Below are positions 8,660 to 20,411 of a stretch of 64,000 nt of DNA, one piece after another. Position numbers and translations under genes: made by a program. The DNA is from Phlyctochytrium arcticum (taxonomy: Eukaryota > Chytridiomycota > Chytridiomycetes > Chytridiales > Chytridiaceae), in the NCBI GenBank assembly GCA_025602905.1, contig JAHLKI010000004.1:62001-126000 (forward strand). The letters are read 5' to 3'. The notes under the pieces were generated by a model, which saw nothing but the letters and a program-made list of their open reading frames with translations, was not told the origin of the DNA and did no database searches. The first letter of the stretch is position 1. Every line of letters starts with the position of its first letter.

Positions 8660-9792
8660 TTTGCTACTACTATCTGTACCGAGGCCCTTGAGAGAAATGA
8701 GCCAGTTTTGTCTTCAGTTATTCGAGATGCACTAACTGGGCCCTCATACCCTGATGGTGGTGTCTTTTACGCTCTGGACAAACTGAAAAAGCGCTGGCTA
8801 GCTATTGCTATTGGCCAAGGGTTTCACGACGTAGTCCGCTCATTGGTTCCATCGTCGCCTGCCGAGAATGTAGCATTGTATCAATCAAAATGGCCCTCTC
8901 CAAAATGCAGTATCCGCATTGGCGGCGACGATTCACTTTGGCCAAGCGCCGCAAAGCGTGCGATTGACAAGGGAGATTATGTCGTTTTGGATCTGCTCAG
9001 ACAAACCCAATACCCGATCGGCGGTCACGACGGAACTGATCTTTCGTTCATGCTATTGCAACCAGCATTCACCGCCAATGACCATGCTCTTCTTCCAATA
9101 CTGCAGGAAAATGGGAGGTCTTTTTCCCACATAAAGATTTTACTGAGATGTTGGTCCCGGCGATTTATCATGACCTTGACCCCGAAAAATGCACATGTGC
9201 GAACGTCAGGCACGACAAGGGTAGTCCGATATGGAAGCATACCACCTTGGAATCTATTTGCGTTTAATCTCGGAATTTCGGACGCGGATTTGGGAGGCGG
9301 ACGCCATGGATACTGACAAAGGCGAACTCGAAAACGAAGGCGTGCTGTTTGCTGACCCGACCTTTGTTCCTTCATCCAGTGAAATAACGAGAGCATCATG
9401 CCGTGGCTCGCTGCGTATCGCTGCAAACTACACCACTCTCGTTTTCAATCGTGAGGGACATGCCATGTGCGGAGACTGCTTGTACAACAAGTTTGAGAAA
9501 GCCAAGCGAGCTAGATGGCGCGCCGCCAATGAAGAGCGGCCTCACGATGCCAACACTGACAATATCAGAGTCGGCTGCAGCACTATGGAGATGGGCTTCA
9601 ACTTGGAACGCATCTTCCCAGTCACCCCAAGCCTAAAACGGGTTCCTCGTGTGGGATGCAGAGTTATGTTTGGCAGAGGATGATGCCTACGTGTACTTTG
9701 ATCGCAGTCGCCGATTTGCGCAGCCTAACCTCCTTGGGAAACTTGAAGATGAACATGAGGGGAACGACATTTATGAAAGTGATTGTGTGTGA
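8660..9792 (+). pseudogene. Ankyrin-like gene, 3' part (frameshifted)
   Basis: Continues the frame of the 5' part (FATTICTEALERNEPV...). Repeat-like helical segments include KRWLAIAIGQGFHDVVRSL and AAKRAIDKGDYVVLDLL. The frame changes near 9130: the alternative frame gives HKDFTEMLVPAIYHDLDPEK. Another plausible coding stretch from 9231 contains a CGDCLYNKFEKAKRARW segment. After a last frame change near 9645, a segment ending NDIYESDCV stops at 9790-9792. With about six unexplained frame changes plus the retroelement insertion, this copy is probably dead. The domain at the C-terminal end is not recognised. Confidence 0.5.
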
Positions 9793-10069
9793 GTATGAAA
9801 TTGTCGTGCAAACCTGAAAGTTGTTATGTTTTCACTGTACTAGCCGCGCAGTTTCCCCTCCAACGGAAACAAGGGTCGGCAGCGAATCCGCCCTGTATCC
9901 TGTCCTCTCAGTTTTGATGGGCTCTTACTGTCCCATTCATTGCGCGCAGCAGAAAGTATCAGACCGCGTTGAGGGTAGGTAGAATTATTTCTGGATTATA
10001 GTTGCAAGCCTAACGTCTTCCTCCCCTGCCCTCACCCCCATGTCTTTCAATTAGTTGCGTGTTTTCGTC

Positions 10070-11330
10070 ATTATCGATGCCATCTCTTTCCAGCGTTGCT
10101 CCAGTCAAAACTTGGTACTGTCATTGGAAAAGGATGCATTTTCATGATGCTAATAAGGGGCCGATTGAGCAATCGTAATGGGTATTCCCACACCATTTTG
10201 TTTCGGGACCATGTCCATGATCCACTGAGTGTCGTATATTTGAGATATCGTGTCAGTCGCACCAAGTGGCCAATTGTCCCGCGTTGGACGAGTTTTACGG
10301 CGTGATTGAACCTGACAGACCAGACTTTTTAACGACGAGTTGTCTTTTCACATCAGCCTGGAAGGATTCATCCGTCGATGTTGGAATACTTTTTTCTGTT
10401 CACATCGATCACGTGCGGGTTTTCCCACGGGTCTTGGAGCGATACAATACTTTGTTTGGGGTCCAAAGTCTTCTTTTTTTTTGGCAGCTTTACATCGGGA
10501 AGATATTCATTTTATATGGATTCCAGGACACGAAAGGGAATGTAATGGTGGTGATTACATTGTCATGGGCAATGTATTTCAAGAATAGTTTTCTCCATCT
10601 TGCTTCTTTCGTGTCCCCCGTGCGGCTGTACAAAGTGTTGAAACCCCTTTCAAAAATGAATACCTGCTTGCTTTTAACACCAACAGCTTGCTCATCTATG
10701 CGATGCAGCAAATACAAATACCATTGCAGTTCCTGAGCGGGAAACTCAATTTGAATTTTTTTCAGGTTAACATTCCTGGCCGATGCGAAAACGTGGTCCT
10801 AACTTGATGGCGCGTGAGAAAATGTGTGGAGGGAACATTTGTCAACGGGAAAAGCTGTTTTTGGTGCTGCTCGAAACTGGACCTCTGGAAGACCCTCCAA
10901 AACGGTCATATATACCCCAGCTGCCGCTGGAACTTGGATTCGAAATTACCGAAATGTCTCTTGCAAGAAGACCCAGGCATTCGTTTGGCAGCGGTTCTCG
11001 CCTTTATCGTTTGGCTTTGCATGGGCGCGAACGATCAAGTTTCGGTTGTTCCCCAACTATCCATTCTTGCAAAATGTGAAAAAGCTCTGTAGGCATCTTT
11101 TACCCCAAACTTGTAGAATGTCAGATGTTTTCGCAATTGGTTGAGTGGGTCATCGTAACCCATTAAGGGCAGAGAAGGAAACTGGTGTATTTGTTCCTGG
11201 AGGTTGGAGGAATCGCATTTGGTAAATCCAATACAACACTTTGTTGGGAACTCTGGCTCTGGCCCGACCCAGCATTTCTGCTCCATGTTCCATCAACATT
11301 GCCCCTGCTCGACACAGTGACGAATCAAGA
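10070..11330 (-). pseudogene. Decayed coding sequence of unknown family
   Basis: Several minus-strand stretches have protein-like composition but sit in different frames. They are about 11030-11200 (LNQLRKHLTFYKFGVKDAY...), about 10830-11010 (AKPNDKGENRCQTNAWVF; then AAGVYMTVLEGLPEVQF), about 10490-10750 (ELQWYLYLLHRIDEQAVGV...; ARWRKLFLKYIAHD), about 10385-10500 (LDPKQSIVSLQDPWENPHV) and about 10150-10290 (WPLGATDTISQIYDTQWI). Stops and frame changes separate them. I do not recognise the family. An intron-rich living gene is possible but no clean set of splice sites joins the pieces. Confidence 0.35.
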
Positions 11331-11936
11331 TTTGAATATGGCTCTCACGTTCAATCATTTAGGTATAATCTGGTCATGTTTTTCACATCTAGGAATAACG
11401 TTAGCTAGAATCGAAAATCCGAGACCGCATATCTAAAGCAGAGCTCATTTTTTTGCCCTATCAGGCGAGATGGGAAAGGAAAAAGAATGGATCAGGAAAT
11501 GGAAAAGAATGGGTAGAGCAGAGTTGGATCAATGTTATATGGAGTGGGGGCCAAATCGGATGTTCCCAAATCCAACTTTGTGCATGCATCCATGTATCCA
11601 GGGTCTGTGCTGAATTTCATGTCCTCTGTATATATATTTCCCATAGAGTATATGAAAGATAGAAGATAAGCACATCAAAAAAAAAAGTAAAACATCATCC
11701 ATAGGTAATTACAGTAAGTGTTGCAGGGAATATGCAAGCAAAAGGAGTAAAAATGTTAAATAGTAGAAGCACTGGTTGCATGCATGCAATATCAAGTAGT
11801 TAGGCTGTGCTTTGCAAGTGTAGTTGTAGATGCGCCCCCAAAAAATGTAATAATAAGTTATGTGTATATGTACAATGTGACTCGGAGTACGCCGGGCCAG
11901 CCGGTGGCTGTCGCTCGCAAAATCTTCCCACGCCCC

Positions 11937-11959
11937 CTCACTCACTCACTCACTCACTC
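11937..11959. repeat. CTCA microsatellite
   Basis: Nearly six perfect copies of CTCA, ending in CTC. Confidence 0.95.
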
Positions 11960-12020
11960 CGGATAAACGGTTCAAACGAGAATTGCCTTTGCTTTTTTTA
12001 TTCCGGGTTCGGCCTCGCTA

Positions 12021-12491
12021 CTAAGCCATCTCATTGCCACCCTCTCTGCAAGCCGCCCAGTGTTCGGGAGTAGTCGCAGCAAAAGAAAACAACCTCATCT
12101 CATCCTCAATCCGTCCATCATCAAATTCCTGGCGAATGCTGACGCGGGCGGGGTAAGTGCCCCTCAGTAACAAAGGTTCAGCGGCGGGGGCAATGTGGGG
12201 AAGAGAACCAAGCGGCGAAGGAGGAATCACGGGCATAGACCAGGCCATGGAGGCGAGGAGAGCGGCGGGGTCGACGACGACTTTGCGGGTGTTATTCGTC
12301 GACGTAGGAGTGGGGGTTGGATCCGCGTGATACATTCTCGATGTGTTTAAAGGGCTGATGGAAGTCGTTGTTTTTGAGATGAAGCTGCTGCAGCGGCGGC
12401 GAGGAATCGTGAGCATTCGGGCGGGGGCAGTTTTAATTGTAGCAGATGAACGGGCAAGGAAAGCAGCTATGATTTCCCCCTTTTTTTCCAA
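12021..12491 (-). CDS. Hypothetical protein, possibly mitochondrial
   Basis: 156-codon ORF with no recognised domain. The first half is rich in Arg, Ser and Thr with few acidic residues (MLTIPRRRCSSFISKTTT), as in a mitochondrial presequence; translation may begin at this internal ATG (12414-12416). A Pro/Thr-rich linker and a Pro/Ala-rich segment follow. The C-terminal 45 residues are acidic and better ordered, ending EHWAACREGGNEMA. It is transcribed away from the ankyrin region and lies 262 bp downstream of the PhoD-like gene, same strand. The lack of a family match keeps confidence low. Confidence 0.45.
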   Translation of the reverse strand: MEKKGEIIAAFLARSSATIKTAPARMLTIPRRRCSSFISKTTTSISPLNTSRMYHADPTPTPTSTNNTRKVVVDPAALLASMAWSMPVIPPSPLGSLPHIAPAAEPLLLRGTYPARVSIRQEFDDGRIEDEMRLFSFAATTPEHWAACREGGNEMA

Positions 12492-12753
12492 CTACCGTGA
12501 TGTCATCAGCACCACCGAACAGCCGGACCCGGATCCATGGGCGTAGGGTTGCGCACGCGATGACTTACCACGGGGCCGGGTCACGTGATGTCACTTGCTC
12601 GCCCGTGGGGCCGCAAATCCCGAGAGACAACGGCTCAAAACATTCTATATATTCAAATCCACACACATATACCCCCCAAAAAAAACCATTATAACATTTA
12701 CATAATACATTCACGCAAAAATCATAGAGAAAAAACATGTAACATAGAAACAA

Positions 12754-15603
12754 TCAAAGTACAGCAGCAGGACTGTTGCCCTTTTCGCGAACCTCCACTA
12801 GTTCTTCTGCATCGCCCAATCCAAACGGGTGAACATCAATCACGGGCAGAACAGGAGCCACCGGCCATTCATTCGGGTGTTGACGGGGGACTCCTGAGCT
12901 CACGGTGTCATTCTCGGGGTGAGAGAGGAGGGATGGGTGTGAGCCTGCTACATTCGAGTCATTTTGAAGGGGTGCATGTTGCCGTTGTGCTTGTTGCTGA
13001 GGAGACGGGATTTGGTCATGGGTTGGAGAAGCACTACGATGCTTGGAATCATTGTGAACAGCAACCTCATCCTCATCCGCAATCTTTTCATCCATCTCTG
13101 CATCCCCCACCCCAACACTCTTGGCCTCCTTTGCCATCTTGACCAATTCCGGGTGCGCAGCCGCTTTATCCCCCACAACCAGCCGCGGAATACTGACCGT
13201 ATACACTCCCACCCCCACCTCCGGTTTCTCTTTCGGTGGTTCAAACCTCAACCGAAAAATGGCCAATTCAGGGGTCGCCATATCCCGACTCGTAGCCGGA
13301 TCGCCCGTTTCGAGGCGTTGGATCCACGCCGCAGGAACGACTTCATCCACCTCACACCAATTCCGTCGAGCCATGATTTTGCGATGCCCCTTTTTGTTGC
13401 GTTTGCCAGTCACGTCGTGCTGGAAAATATGCACAAGGCCTTCAGTCGTGTTGGGCACGTTGCGGACAGGACGTCGGGAAGACGACCATTGAAAGAGTTT
13501 GAGAACGGGTACCGGAGGTGGAATATTGCCAATCGCTGAAGACACAATATTGTACATGAGTTTGGGATCTTGTAACGGCGGAACTTCATACTGGTGTTTC
13601 GACTGTTTGGTAATCTTGGTCTGCGTCCTCAGTTGAGCAACGGCAGCACAATGCACATCCCCCGCAATAATCGTGACCCGAATCGACCGCTTGGCACAAA
13701 ACTCTTGGAACCGCACAATCAAATTATTCCGTTCCTCAATATGGAAATCCGAATTCCAGTGATCAACCAAATCATCCAGATTCGAGGGCTCGCCAAAGGC
13801 CAGCCCGACTTTTTTGTATAACCCCGAGAATCGGAAAAGTTTACGGATACGTGAGAGTCGACGGATCTTGCTGAAAAATTCCATTACTTTTTCCGTGACA
13901 CCCAGAACGGGAAAGGAGACGGGAACACCCGCGGCGAAAATCAAGTGTTCGACAGTGGATGGGAGATCCGCCAAGTACTTGTCAAACAGTAAATCCCACG
14001 TTTTGGGATCACAAACTTGAGTTTTAGACCGCTCAAAACGTCCATCACTCCCAAAAATGGCCGTCCGGGGACCCATCAACTTCACAAAATTGTACCCATC
14101 GGAACCGCCCCAGTATCCCTCCGACCGGGCCAGTGCCGTCGTCGTGTGTTGCTGAAACAAGAGGAAAAAACGGAGGGCGATTTTCCCAATGGCTTGAAAG
14201 ACGGGACACATTTGGAGTCCTTCCGGATATGACCCAAACCCATCGAAAATATCGTGGTCGTCCACAATATTAACGGATGGAATCACGGCCATCGCATCCG
14301 ATACCACGGGCTGCGAAAAATGCGCCAAATAATGCATCATATAAAACCGTTCGACTTCAATCTGCATATCCGGCGTAAACTCATAACTCTCCCGTTCAAA
14401 CCCGTCGTAAATATCCAGCCATTGTCGTAAACTCTGGCAGTGGAAAAAGAGATCGTCTTGGTAGATTTGGTCGCCGCAGCCGACCATCAGATGCAGCGGT
14501 CGTTTTGCGTGAATGGCGAGTTTGTCCCGCCAGAGTGGCCGGACCCCGTCAAAATCTTCTTCGGGTTGTTTACAATCCGTCCCAAACCCGTTACAGGAAA
14601 AAAAGGACCAATGCCAGGGCTCCTCTTTCGCCGCCACATAGAATTCATAACTTTTCTTGTCGTTGGAATCAGGATCAATCGTGTAGGTGACTTTTTGACT
14701 TTTGCCCCCACTGACTTGCGGATGTCCATCATTCAACCCCGTCTTTTCGGCATGTTCCGCAACCGGGTCCCCCACACTCGCCGCATCCACCAACTTGGCC
14801 GGTAATTCCTCCAACGGGATGTCCAAATCAAACCGTAGCGCGTTATACGCCGTCGCACTAATATCCGAATCCAGCACTAGCGGTTCGATAAATCTTGCTT
14901 TACCTGATGCCGGTTCGAGGTAGACTCTGGGCGCGGGCCGACTGGCGTGATGGAGTAACAGGATATTCCCGTACCACCTATTTTTTTGTAAATCGACATT
15001 GACGTAATTAAGGAATGGGCCATAAAGGGTTTGCAAAGGGGCCAGTGGCGGATGGACATTTTCAGTCTGAGCAGCCCGGACTTGTTCTGTCGCCGTCTTG
15101 GCATCAATCTCTTTATGTTCCGTCCTATCCCCATTCACTTCACTTGTTGTAGCATTGACACCATCCGTATTAGCATGTTCCAACTCCTGCACCTTGACTG
15201 CATTCTCCCCCTCCGGCAGTGTATACGCAATTTCCGCATGCGTCGTCCCCCCCACATCCCGTTTCGCATCCCCAAGGCAAGCCATCATGGCATGTGCCGT
15301 CTGAACACCCAAATCTCCACCCCGGTTGATTTTGGCGCGGCGTTTGGTTAAATTCCTGTCCCGGGATTTATTGAATGGGGAGCTATGACCCGTTTGAGCG
15401 TGCCGGGTGGACGAGACTTGGATGTCTGAGGCGGGTGCGTGCGTGTGCAGAGGGGTATGCCGGTGGGTATCGGAATCTTGGGGGGTGCCGACTTGGGTGA
15501 CGTGCGCGGCCATGGTGGTGAAGAGAGCTCCTGGGCTCTGGAAAAGATTTGGGTGTTGAGTGATATGGTGGAGTCGTTTTTTTGCTTTGGTTATATAACT
15601 CAC
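12754..15603 (-). CDS. PhoD-like phosphatase domain protein
   Basis: Single-exon ORF of 949 codons. The N-terminal 180 residues are low-complexity and polar. The phosphatase core runs from about 320 to 790. It carries the metal-binding signatures of the PhoD family: VGCGDQIYQDD (near residue 373), NIVDDHDIFDGFG (near 443) and IIAGDVHCAAVAQL (near 643). It resembles the large fungal PhoD_2-type proteins more than bacterial secreted PhoD, and no signal peptide is visible. The C-terminal 120 residues are disordered (QQQAQRQHAPLQ). The predicted activity is hydrolysis of phosphodiesters or phosphomonoesters with Fe/Ca-type metals; the substrate is not known from sequence. Confidence 0.88.
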   Translation of the reverse strand: MSYITKAKKRLHHITQHPNLFQSPGALFTTMAAHVTQVGTPQDSDTHRHTPLHTHAPASDIQVSSTRHAQTGHSSPFNKSRDRNLTKRRAKINRGGDLGVQTAHAMMACLGDAKRDVGGTTHAEIAYTLPEGENAVKVQELEHANTDGVNATTSEVNGDRTEHKEIDAKTATEQVRAAQTENVHPPLAPLQTLYGPFLNYVNVDLQKNRWYGNILLLHHASRPAPRVYLEPASGKARFIEPLVLDSDISATAYNALRFDLDIPLEELPAKLVDAASVGDPVAEHAEKTGLNDGHPQVSGGKSQKVTYTIDPDSNDKKSYEFYVAAKEEPWHWSFFSCNGFGTDCKQPEEDFDGVRPLWRDKLAIHAKRPLHLMVGCGDQIYQDDLFFHCQSLRQWLDIYDGFERESYEFTPDMQIEVERFYMMHYLAHFSQPVVSDAMAVIPSVNIVDDHDIFDGFGSYPEGLQMCPVFQAIGKIALRFFLLFQQHTTTALARSEGYWGGSDGYNFVKLMGPRTAIFGSDGRFERSKTQVCDPKTWDLLFDKYLADLPSTVEHLIFAAGVPVSFPVLGVTEKVMEFFSKIRRLSRIRKLFRFSGLYKKVGLAFGEPSNLDDLVDHWNSDFHIEERNNLIVRFQEFCAKRSIRVTIIAGDVHCAAVAQLRTQTKITKQSKHQYEVPPLQDPKLMYNIVSSAIGNIPPPVPVLKLFQWSSSRRPVRNVPNTTEGLVHIFQHDVTGKRNKKGHRKIMARRNWCEVDEVVPAAWIQRLETGDPATSRDMATPELAIFRLRFEPPKEKPEVGVGVYTVSIPRLVVGDKAAAHPELVKMAKEAKSVGVGDAEMDEKIADEDEVAVHNDSKHRSASPTHDQIPSPQQQAQRQHAPLQNDSNVAGSHPSLLSHPENDTVSSGVPRQHPNEWPVAPVLPVIDVHPFGLGDAEELVEVREKGNSPAAVL

Positions 15604-18600
15604 TTTCTTACGATCTCTCGCTTTAGATCTCTCTGCCCCCCCGTAAACTCAGAAACTCAAAGCGGCCCAAAGCGAGCCTTCTTGAAACTTTTTGTTCGAA
15701 GGACTTTTTGCTTACCTAACCCTATGATCTCATCACTCAATCTCCAGCGCTGGGAACTTTTGCCTTGTGCCAGGTTTACACTCTCCGACATATATATATG
15801 GTGTCGTTACCAATTTTCAGAACGGATATATCCCATTCTTCAAAGAATTTTACTGTGCTTTTTTTGCAGAGGTCAAGTTTTTATTGTTGCAGTGTGTTAT
15901 TCATTTTCATATATCAGATCCATGTGTTAATAATCCGATGCTTAAAGTGTGGCTTTTGTCCTGGATGTGCAAAGGACTTCAAGGACTTCATTAGGATGGG
16001 AGAAACCCGGGGATTTGTTCAGTTTCGAGCTTGTTGTAATATTTTGCGTGAACTTTCCGTTCACGGTGCAATGTTGGCGAAAAAGAGTTGATGCAATTTG
16101 GTATGAATCGCCGTCTCGCACGCCATAAGCAACCATACCGCCCGAGCCCGCCCCTCGTTCTTCGATTTGTACTCTCCTGCGCAAGGAACGATTCACTTCC
16201 ATCCGTGGGTTATCCCCAATCTTGCCAAAAAGAAGTGTAGCCAGAATCACGAGGGATGAAAGGTCTATTCAATCACAACAGGTAGATAATGCTAGAGTAG
16301 AGAGAGGCCAAAAATTCACTTCAGAGGCAACATCACTCCCCCAATACACAATCGTCTGCGTTCGTTCATCCCCAAGAATGTGGCAGGCTGCGCAGTCTCT
16401 TTTTCTGTTCTTCAGAGTACATATAGTGTATCTTAAACCCAGAATTGTACTCTACCCTGAACAACGTTCTGTTTTTTATTAATGGCATATGTGATATACA
16501 AAACATTCCATTGACTTTTTGCGTAGTGATATTGCGGGTACTTTAGGAATACTGCAGAGTCTCTATTAGTTTATTGGTAACCTGCAGAGTTTTATCAAAC
16601 TGATCAATGACTTACACGGAAAGGCAATCCGTCGGTCGCCATGCGTTAAACATCTGCTTTTCAAAACGGGGTTGCAGTCGGATGGTGGTTTGATACAGTC
16701 TTAAAAGTTGCCCTGTACGAGCAAACTTGCCCGGCTCCGATGTGAACGTTTGTAGGATTGCGGCTGCTCTGTTGGTAGACAGCGGGACCTCGAAATCGAT
16801 TGTGTCATCGTTGCCAGAGGGGTTGGGGTTGTTGCCAGAGTTGTTGCTGGAGAGGTCGGTCGCGGAATTGGGTACCTCGGTCCATACCTCGGTCTCGGCT
16901 CGGTCACCCTTCTTGTTGCCCGTTTCCAGACGTAGGTCAAAAGAGGGCTCTACACGAGTTTTCCGTTAACCAGACGGAGTTTCCCTATCGGAAAAAGTCT
17001 TGGTGGTGCTGCCATGACAAGAAAAGATGTGGACGGATGGCCTGTGGGAATTTTTCCCCTGTTTGGACATTGGCGGCAAAAGTTTTGTGGAATAGGTCCA
17101 GGCTGATGGAAATCGGCCAGAGCGCTGTAAATGGGAATAGTTTCAAAATAGCGGTTCTTGATCGCGACCATCTCCGGTGATGTGGGCTTGTATGCATCGC
17201 CTTTGTTGAGCAACTGGAAGATGGCGTACATGTCTTCGACCTTGGGAGGTTCCAGAGACACGTCATGCAGGTGCTGAGTGTGTAGAAGAAGCGGAGAAAT
17301 TGTGTAGTGTGAGAAGCTAGCTCATGCACTGTCTTCATGAAAGACAAAAGCCGCTGTAGGTAGATGGGTGCAAGGGGATGCTGACGGTTGAAACCCCTTG
17401 CAAGAGAAATTTTGCGGGCGGATTGGCGGGGGTTTGGACCGGAGTTTGCAGAAGACTCGGGTAGAGGAGTAGCCCGACAAAGGAATAAATCCGGTCGCTT
17501 GCCGGTCCAGTCGTCCATGATTTGACTGCCACGATCTTGGAAGAATACCGTAGTGACACATCAGCAAGTACGGTCATCCACACGCGTTTATCTCTTGACT
17601 TTTGAACACGGAACGACCTGCGAATGTGTCCGGATGCCAACCCTTCCTCCAAACCTGTCCAATAGTACTTGGTATTGTAGCCAAAGTGCGCAACGCACAA
17701 ACATAAGAATGCCGCGCGGCAAAGGTGTTTCTGTCAGGGTTCCTGCCCGTCCTTCAGACGGAAAATATGCCGGGCAAAAATGGGAAGCGGGGACTTGGAG
17801 TGGCTTCCCGTCGGTAATGACTGGAAATTTGGGTGCTTGGTTCGCTTCTGTGGTGGCATATTGAGTTTGTGTTAAATGGAGCGGGATCAAGTGTTTATGA
17901 AAAGGTGTCTTGGGGTTTGTCATCCATGACCAGGTTGGCGTTTTCTGGATTTTTGCGTATGATTCTAGGGCAAGGCACGCGTCAGAAACTGCTGAGATTT
18001 TTTTGAAGTCAAACTTTTATATATACCTCGAAGGGGACGGTGGGAAAGGACCAGTCCAATTCAGGATGGGATAAATGTCGATTGCGGCCACAATAAAGGA
18101 CCGACAAAATAATAGCCAACTTGCTTCTTGTTGCAGGTTTGAACAGGCCACCGGGCAAGGGGCCATGATGTTAATTGTGACATTCTGCATCTCAATGTTC
18201 GACCACCCATTCAAAAAAGATGAGGAGGTGCCTTCACATGCAAGAGCAGCAGAGCCGGAGGTAGTGTCTTCAATCGACACAGTAACTGAGTTTGACGCCT
18301 GTTCTGATAGGGGTTGTCGGCTGGGTAATCCTGAAGAGCCTGGTCGAACTATATAGGCGACCTCGATTCTAGTCGCTGTTGTGATTTCGTTGTAAGAAGC
18401 CAGTCCTGGTGACCACTTGTCTTCAACACAATATCTTGATGCAGCCCAGACCTCATCATCTTCCATACTGTAGTGGCTTTTAACGAATGGGGCGTCAGGC
18501 TTCTACCGATTGCTGGAATGTTGGCTCCACAATGGTTTCTTGGAACATTTTGGGAAATGCCTGCCTGCTGACCAACTTTCTGTTATCTATACCAGCATCC

Positions 18601-19717
18601 TACGTTTGCCAAAAGCTTCTTGTTGTTCGCCGCCAAGAGGAAGTCGGGTTTGATGTTGCGTCCAATAGGCCTCCGTGCAAGGTATTCGACGACATCCGTA
18701 ATGAGGCCTAACGTTTCAGGTTCATCAGGAGGAATCACATTCAGCCGGGCAGAGACACCCAAGGCCGCCCCTCCACCTTGATAATTCTTTTCGCGGTGTT
18801 TGGTTCGCTGATAGAGCGCTTGCTCAATCCTCCACGCACCGTTCAGTATTTGCAAGCTGGATATTCTCCGGCCCACCGCCACGTTCGACAAAATAGTATC
18901 CGATTTGCAAGTATATACGACGTAATATGCGGCGGGCTCGTGGTTTGATGAGCATTGACCGCACGGCTGCGCTACTGCGCAACATTACGTGTATATTTCT
19001 TCTTTGCTTCTGTATATCATACTCTTGCACTGTACACTTTAGTCTCGGGGATTTTTCATCCTCTGCACTGAAGTTGATACTATTGCCCGATTCTCGCACC
19101 CTGGGAAGGTGCATTTCTGACCAATACTCTAAACAATAGGCTGGTGATTATTCCCCTGCGCCAGACCTGTAGGAACAAAATGAGACTCAATGGATACACA
19201 TCACTTTTTCTTGGTAAACCTACGCATAAAGTTTGGCATAGTACGCCTCATCCCATCCGTCGCCAGTTCAGGAGCACCAGTCAATTTCTCCGAAGAGAGT
19301 ACACGAATCCGTGAGGAACAGACCCCCGTCCAAGTTGGATAACAGAAGCAAGACCGCTTGTTTGAGAAAGCAGCCTGATACTGCGCAATGGTAACCTGAC
19401 ATCGGCGCAACATGTTCCCGATGATGTGCCATGCGGAATTTCTTTGGGAGTAACTTTTAATGCCAAAGAGACGACAAGGTATGTGGGAGAGTACTTGTTG
19501 TTGACGTCCGTCACGTGCGCATGGCATCTGTGTAGAGAAGTGACAGCACGAACCGTGGCTTCAGACGCGCGAGATCAATTAGTTAGATTTGTACAGTTGT
19601 ACAACGCGAGTTTTTTGGCGGGATCGGTTATGAGCTTGTCGGAGATTGAGAGTTTAGAACCTAAGGTCGCATAGTATAGAAACCACCTATACTATCAATT
19701 CTTGAATAACACATACT
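15604..19717. other. Poorly resolved tract with coding-like minus-strand fragments
   Basis: 15604-16700 holds the upstream region of the PhoD-like gene and AT-rich sequence. From 16700 to 19530 several minus-strand stretches look protein-like: 19201-19480 (QVTIAQYQAAFSNKRS..., Lys-rich end), 18583-18870 (GGGAALGVSARLNVIPPDEP; ARRPIGRNIKPDFLLAANN), 18017-18466 (MEDDEVWAASRYCVEDKWSP...), 17390-17700 (RYSSKIVAVKSW...) and 16950-17261 (MYAIFQLLNKGDAYKPTSPE). They may be exons of one or two genes or remnants. I could not join them with consistent splice sites and recognise no family. Confidence 0.35.
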
Positions 19718-20230
19718 CTAAACAGTCAGTCGACGAGTGTCTTTATTTGAGTCCGTAGTTCGGCCGCTACAATCTGAAACCTTGCTTATATAGGTGAAGA
19801 TCAAACAATGTGGGGAGAATCTGGCCCCCGATGCGAGAGTAATCAGCTCGACTTCTTGCAGGATGTAGGTTGCAAATGTGTCGCCCTGGCGAGGGTAAAG
19901 GTACATTGGCTCGGATAACATGGGGTGATCCTGGTATATGTTCTCAGGCGCGACCTCCATCAACATTCTTCTCCTCGATAAAGTCACAGCTCTCTGTAAG
20001 ATTCTCAGTGAAGGGGACGGCGTTGCTGGTAAGCCGTCAGGACCGTTCAGTGGCTGCACGATAACATTGTAGGCGAGGCCCTCTTGACTCTCGACAATCT
20101 GGGCCGGAAGAAACGACCATCGTTCTTCAAACACGAACGCCTCGTAGACATATAACCCCGCAAGCTCGTCAGATCCGATTTTTGGAGGGTTTGCAGGATC
20201 AAGCACAGATTTGACACCTGTCAGGTACAT
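19718..20230 (-). CDS. Hypothetical protein
   Basis: 170-codon ORF with globular composition (GLYVYEAFVFEERWSFLPAQ; PMLSEPMYLYPRQGDTFATY). It starts 182 bp from the divergent proteasome alpha4 gene, so the two could share a promoter region. The last 25 residues after FTYISK are polar and may be intron read-through, since the fragments downstream on the same strand could be further exons. Family not recognised. Confidence 0.4.
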   Translation of the reverse strand: MYLTGVKSVLDPANPPKIGSDELAGLYVYEAFVFEERWSFLPAQIVESQEGLAYNVIVQPLNGPDGLPATPSPSLRILQRAVTLSRRRMLMEVAPENIYQDHPMLSEPMYLYPRQGDTFATYILQEVELITLASGARFSPHCLIFTYISKVSDCSGRTTDSNKDTRRLTV

Positions 20231-20411
20231 ATACTACTCCACGATCGCCATGGTAACAAGTCTGGTGGCAAAGCACACCAATCTGACTGTGACGGCTGTG
20301 ACGCGTCTTGGTATTTTGCCATAGGACCAACGATCACACAATTTGGAATCAAAGCACTTCAGTCACCTCAAGCTTCAACTCTCCCAACTTTTATAGTATC
20401 ATCTACCAAAT

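Larger units (their letters stand above)
9793..12020. other. Gene-poor stretch
   Basis: No intact gene. It contains decayed coding sequence on the minus strand (separate entry), an AT-rich part around 11640-11880, and a CTCA microsatellite at 11937-11959. Confidence 0.5.

Noticed and set aside
12964..15351. Plus-strand ORFs opposite the PhoD-like gene
   Set aside because: Shadow frames of a GC-rich 949-codon gene with clear family motifs on the minus strand.
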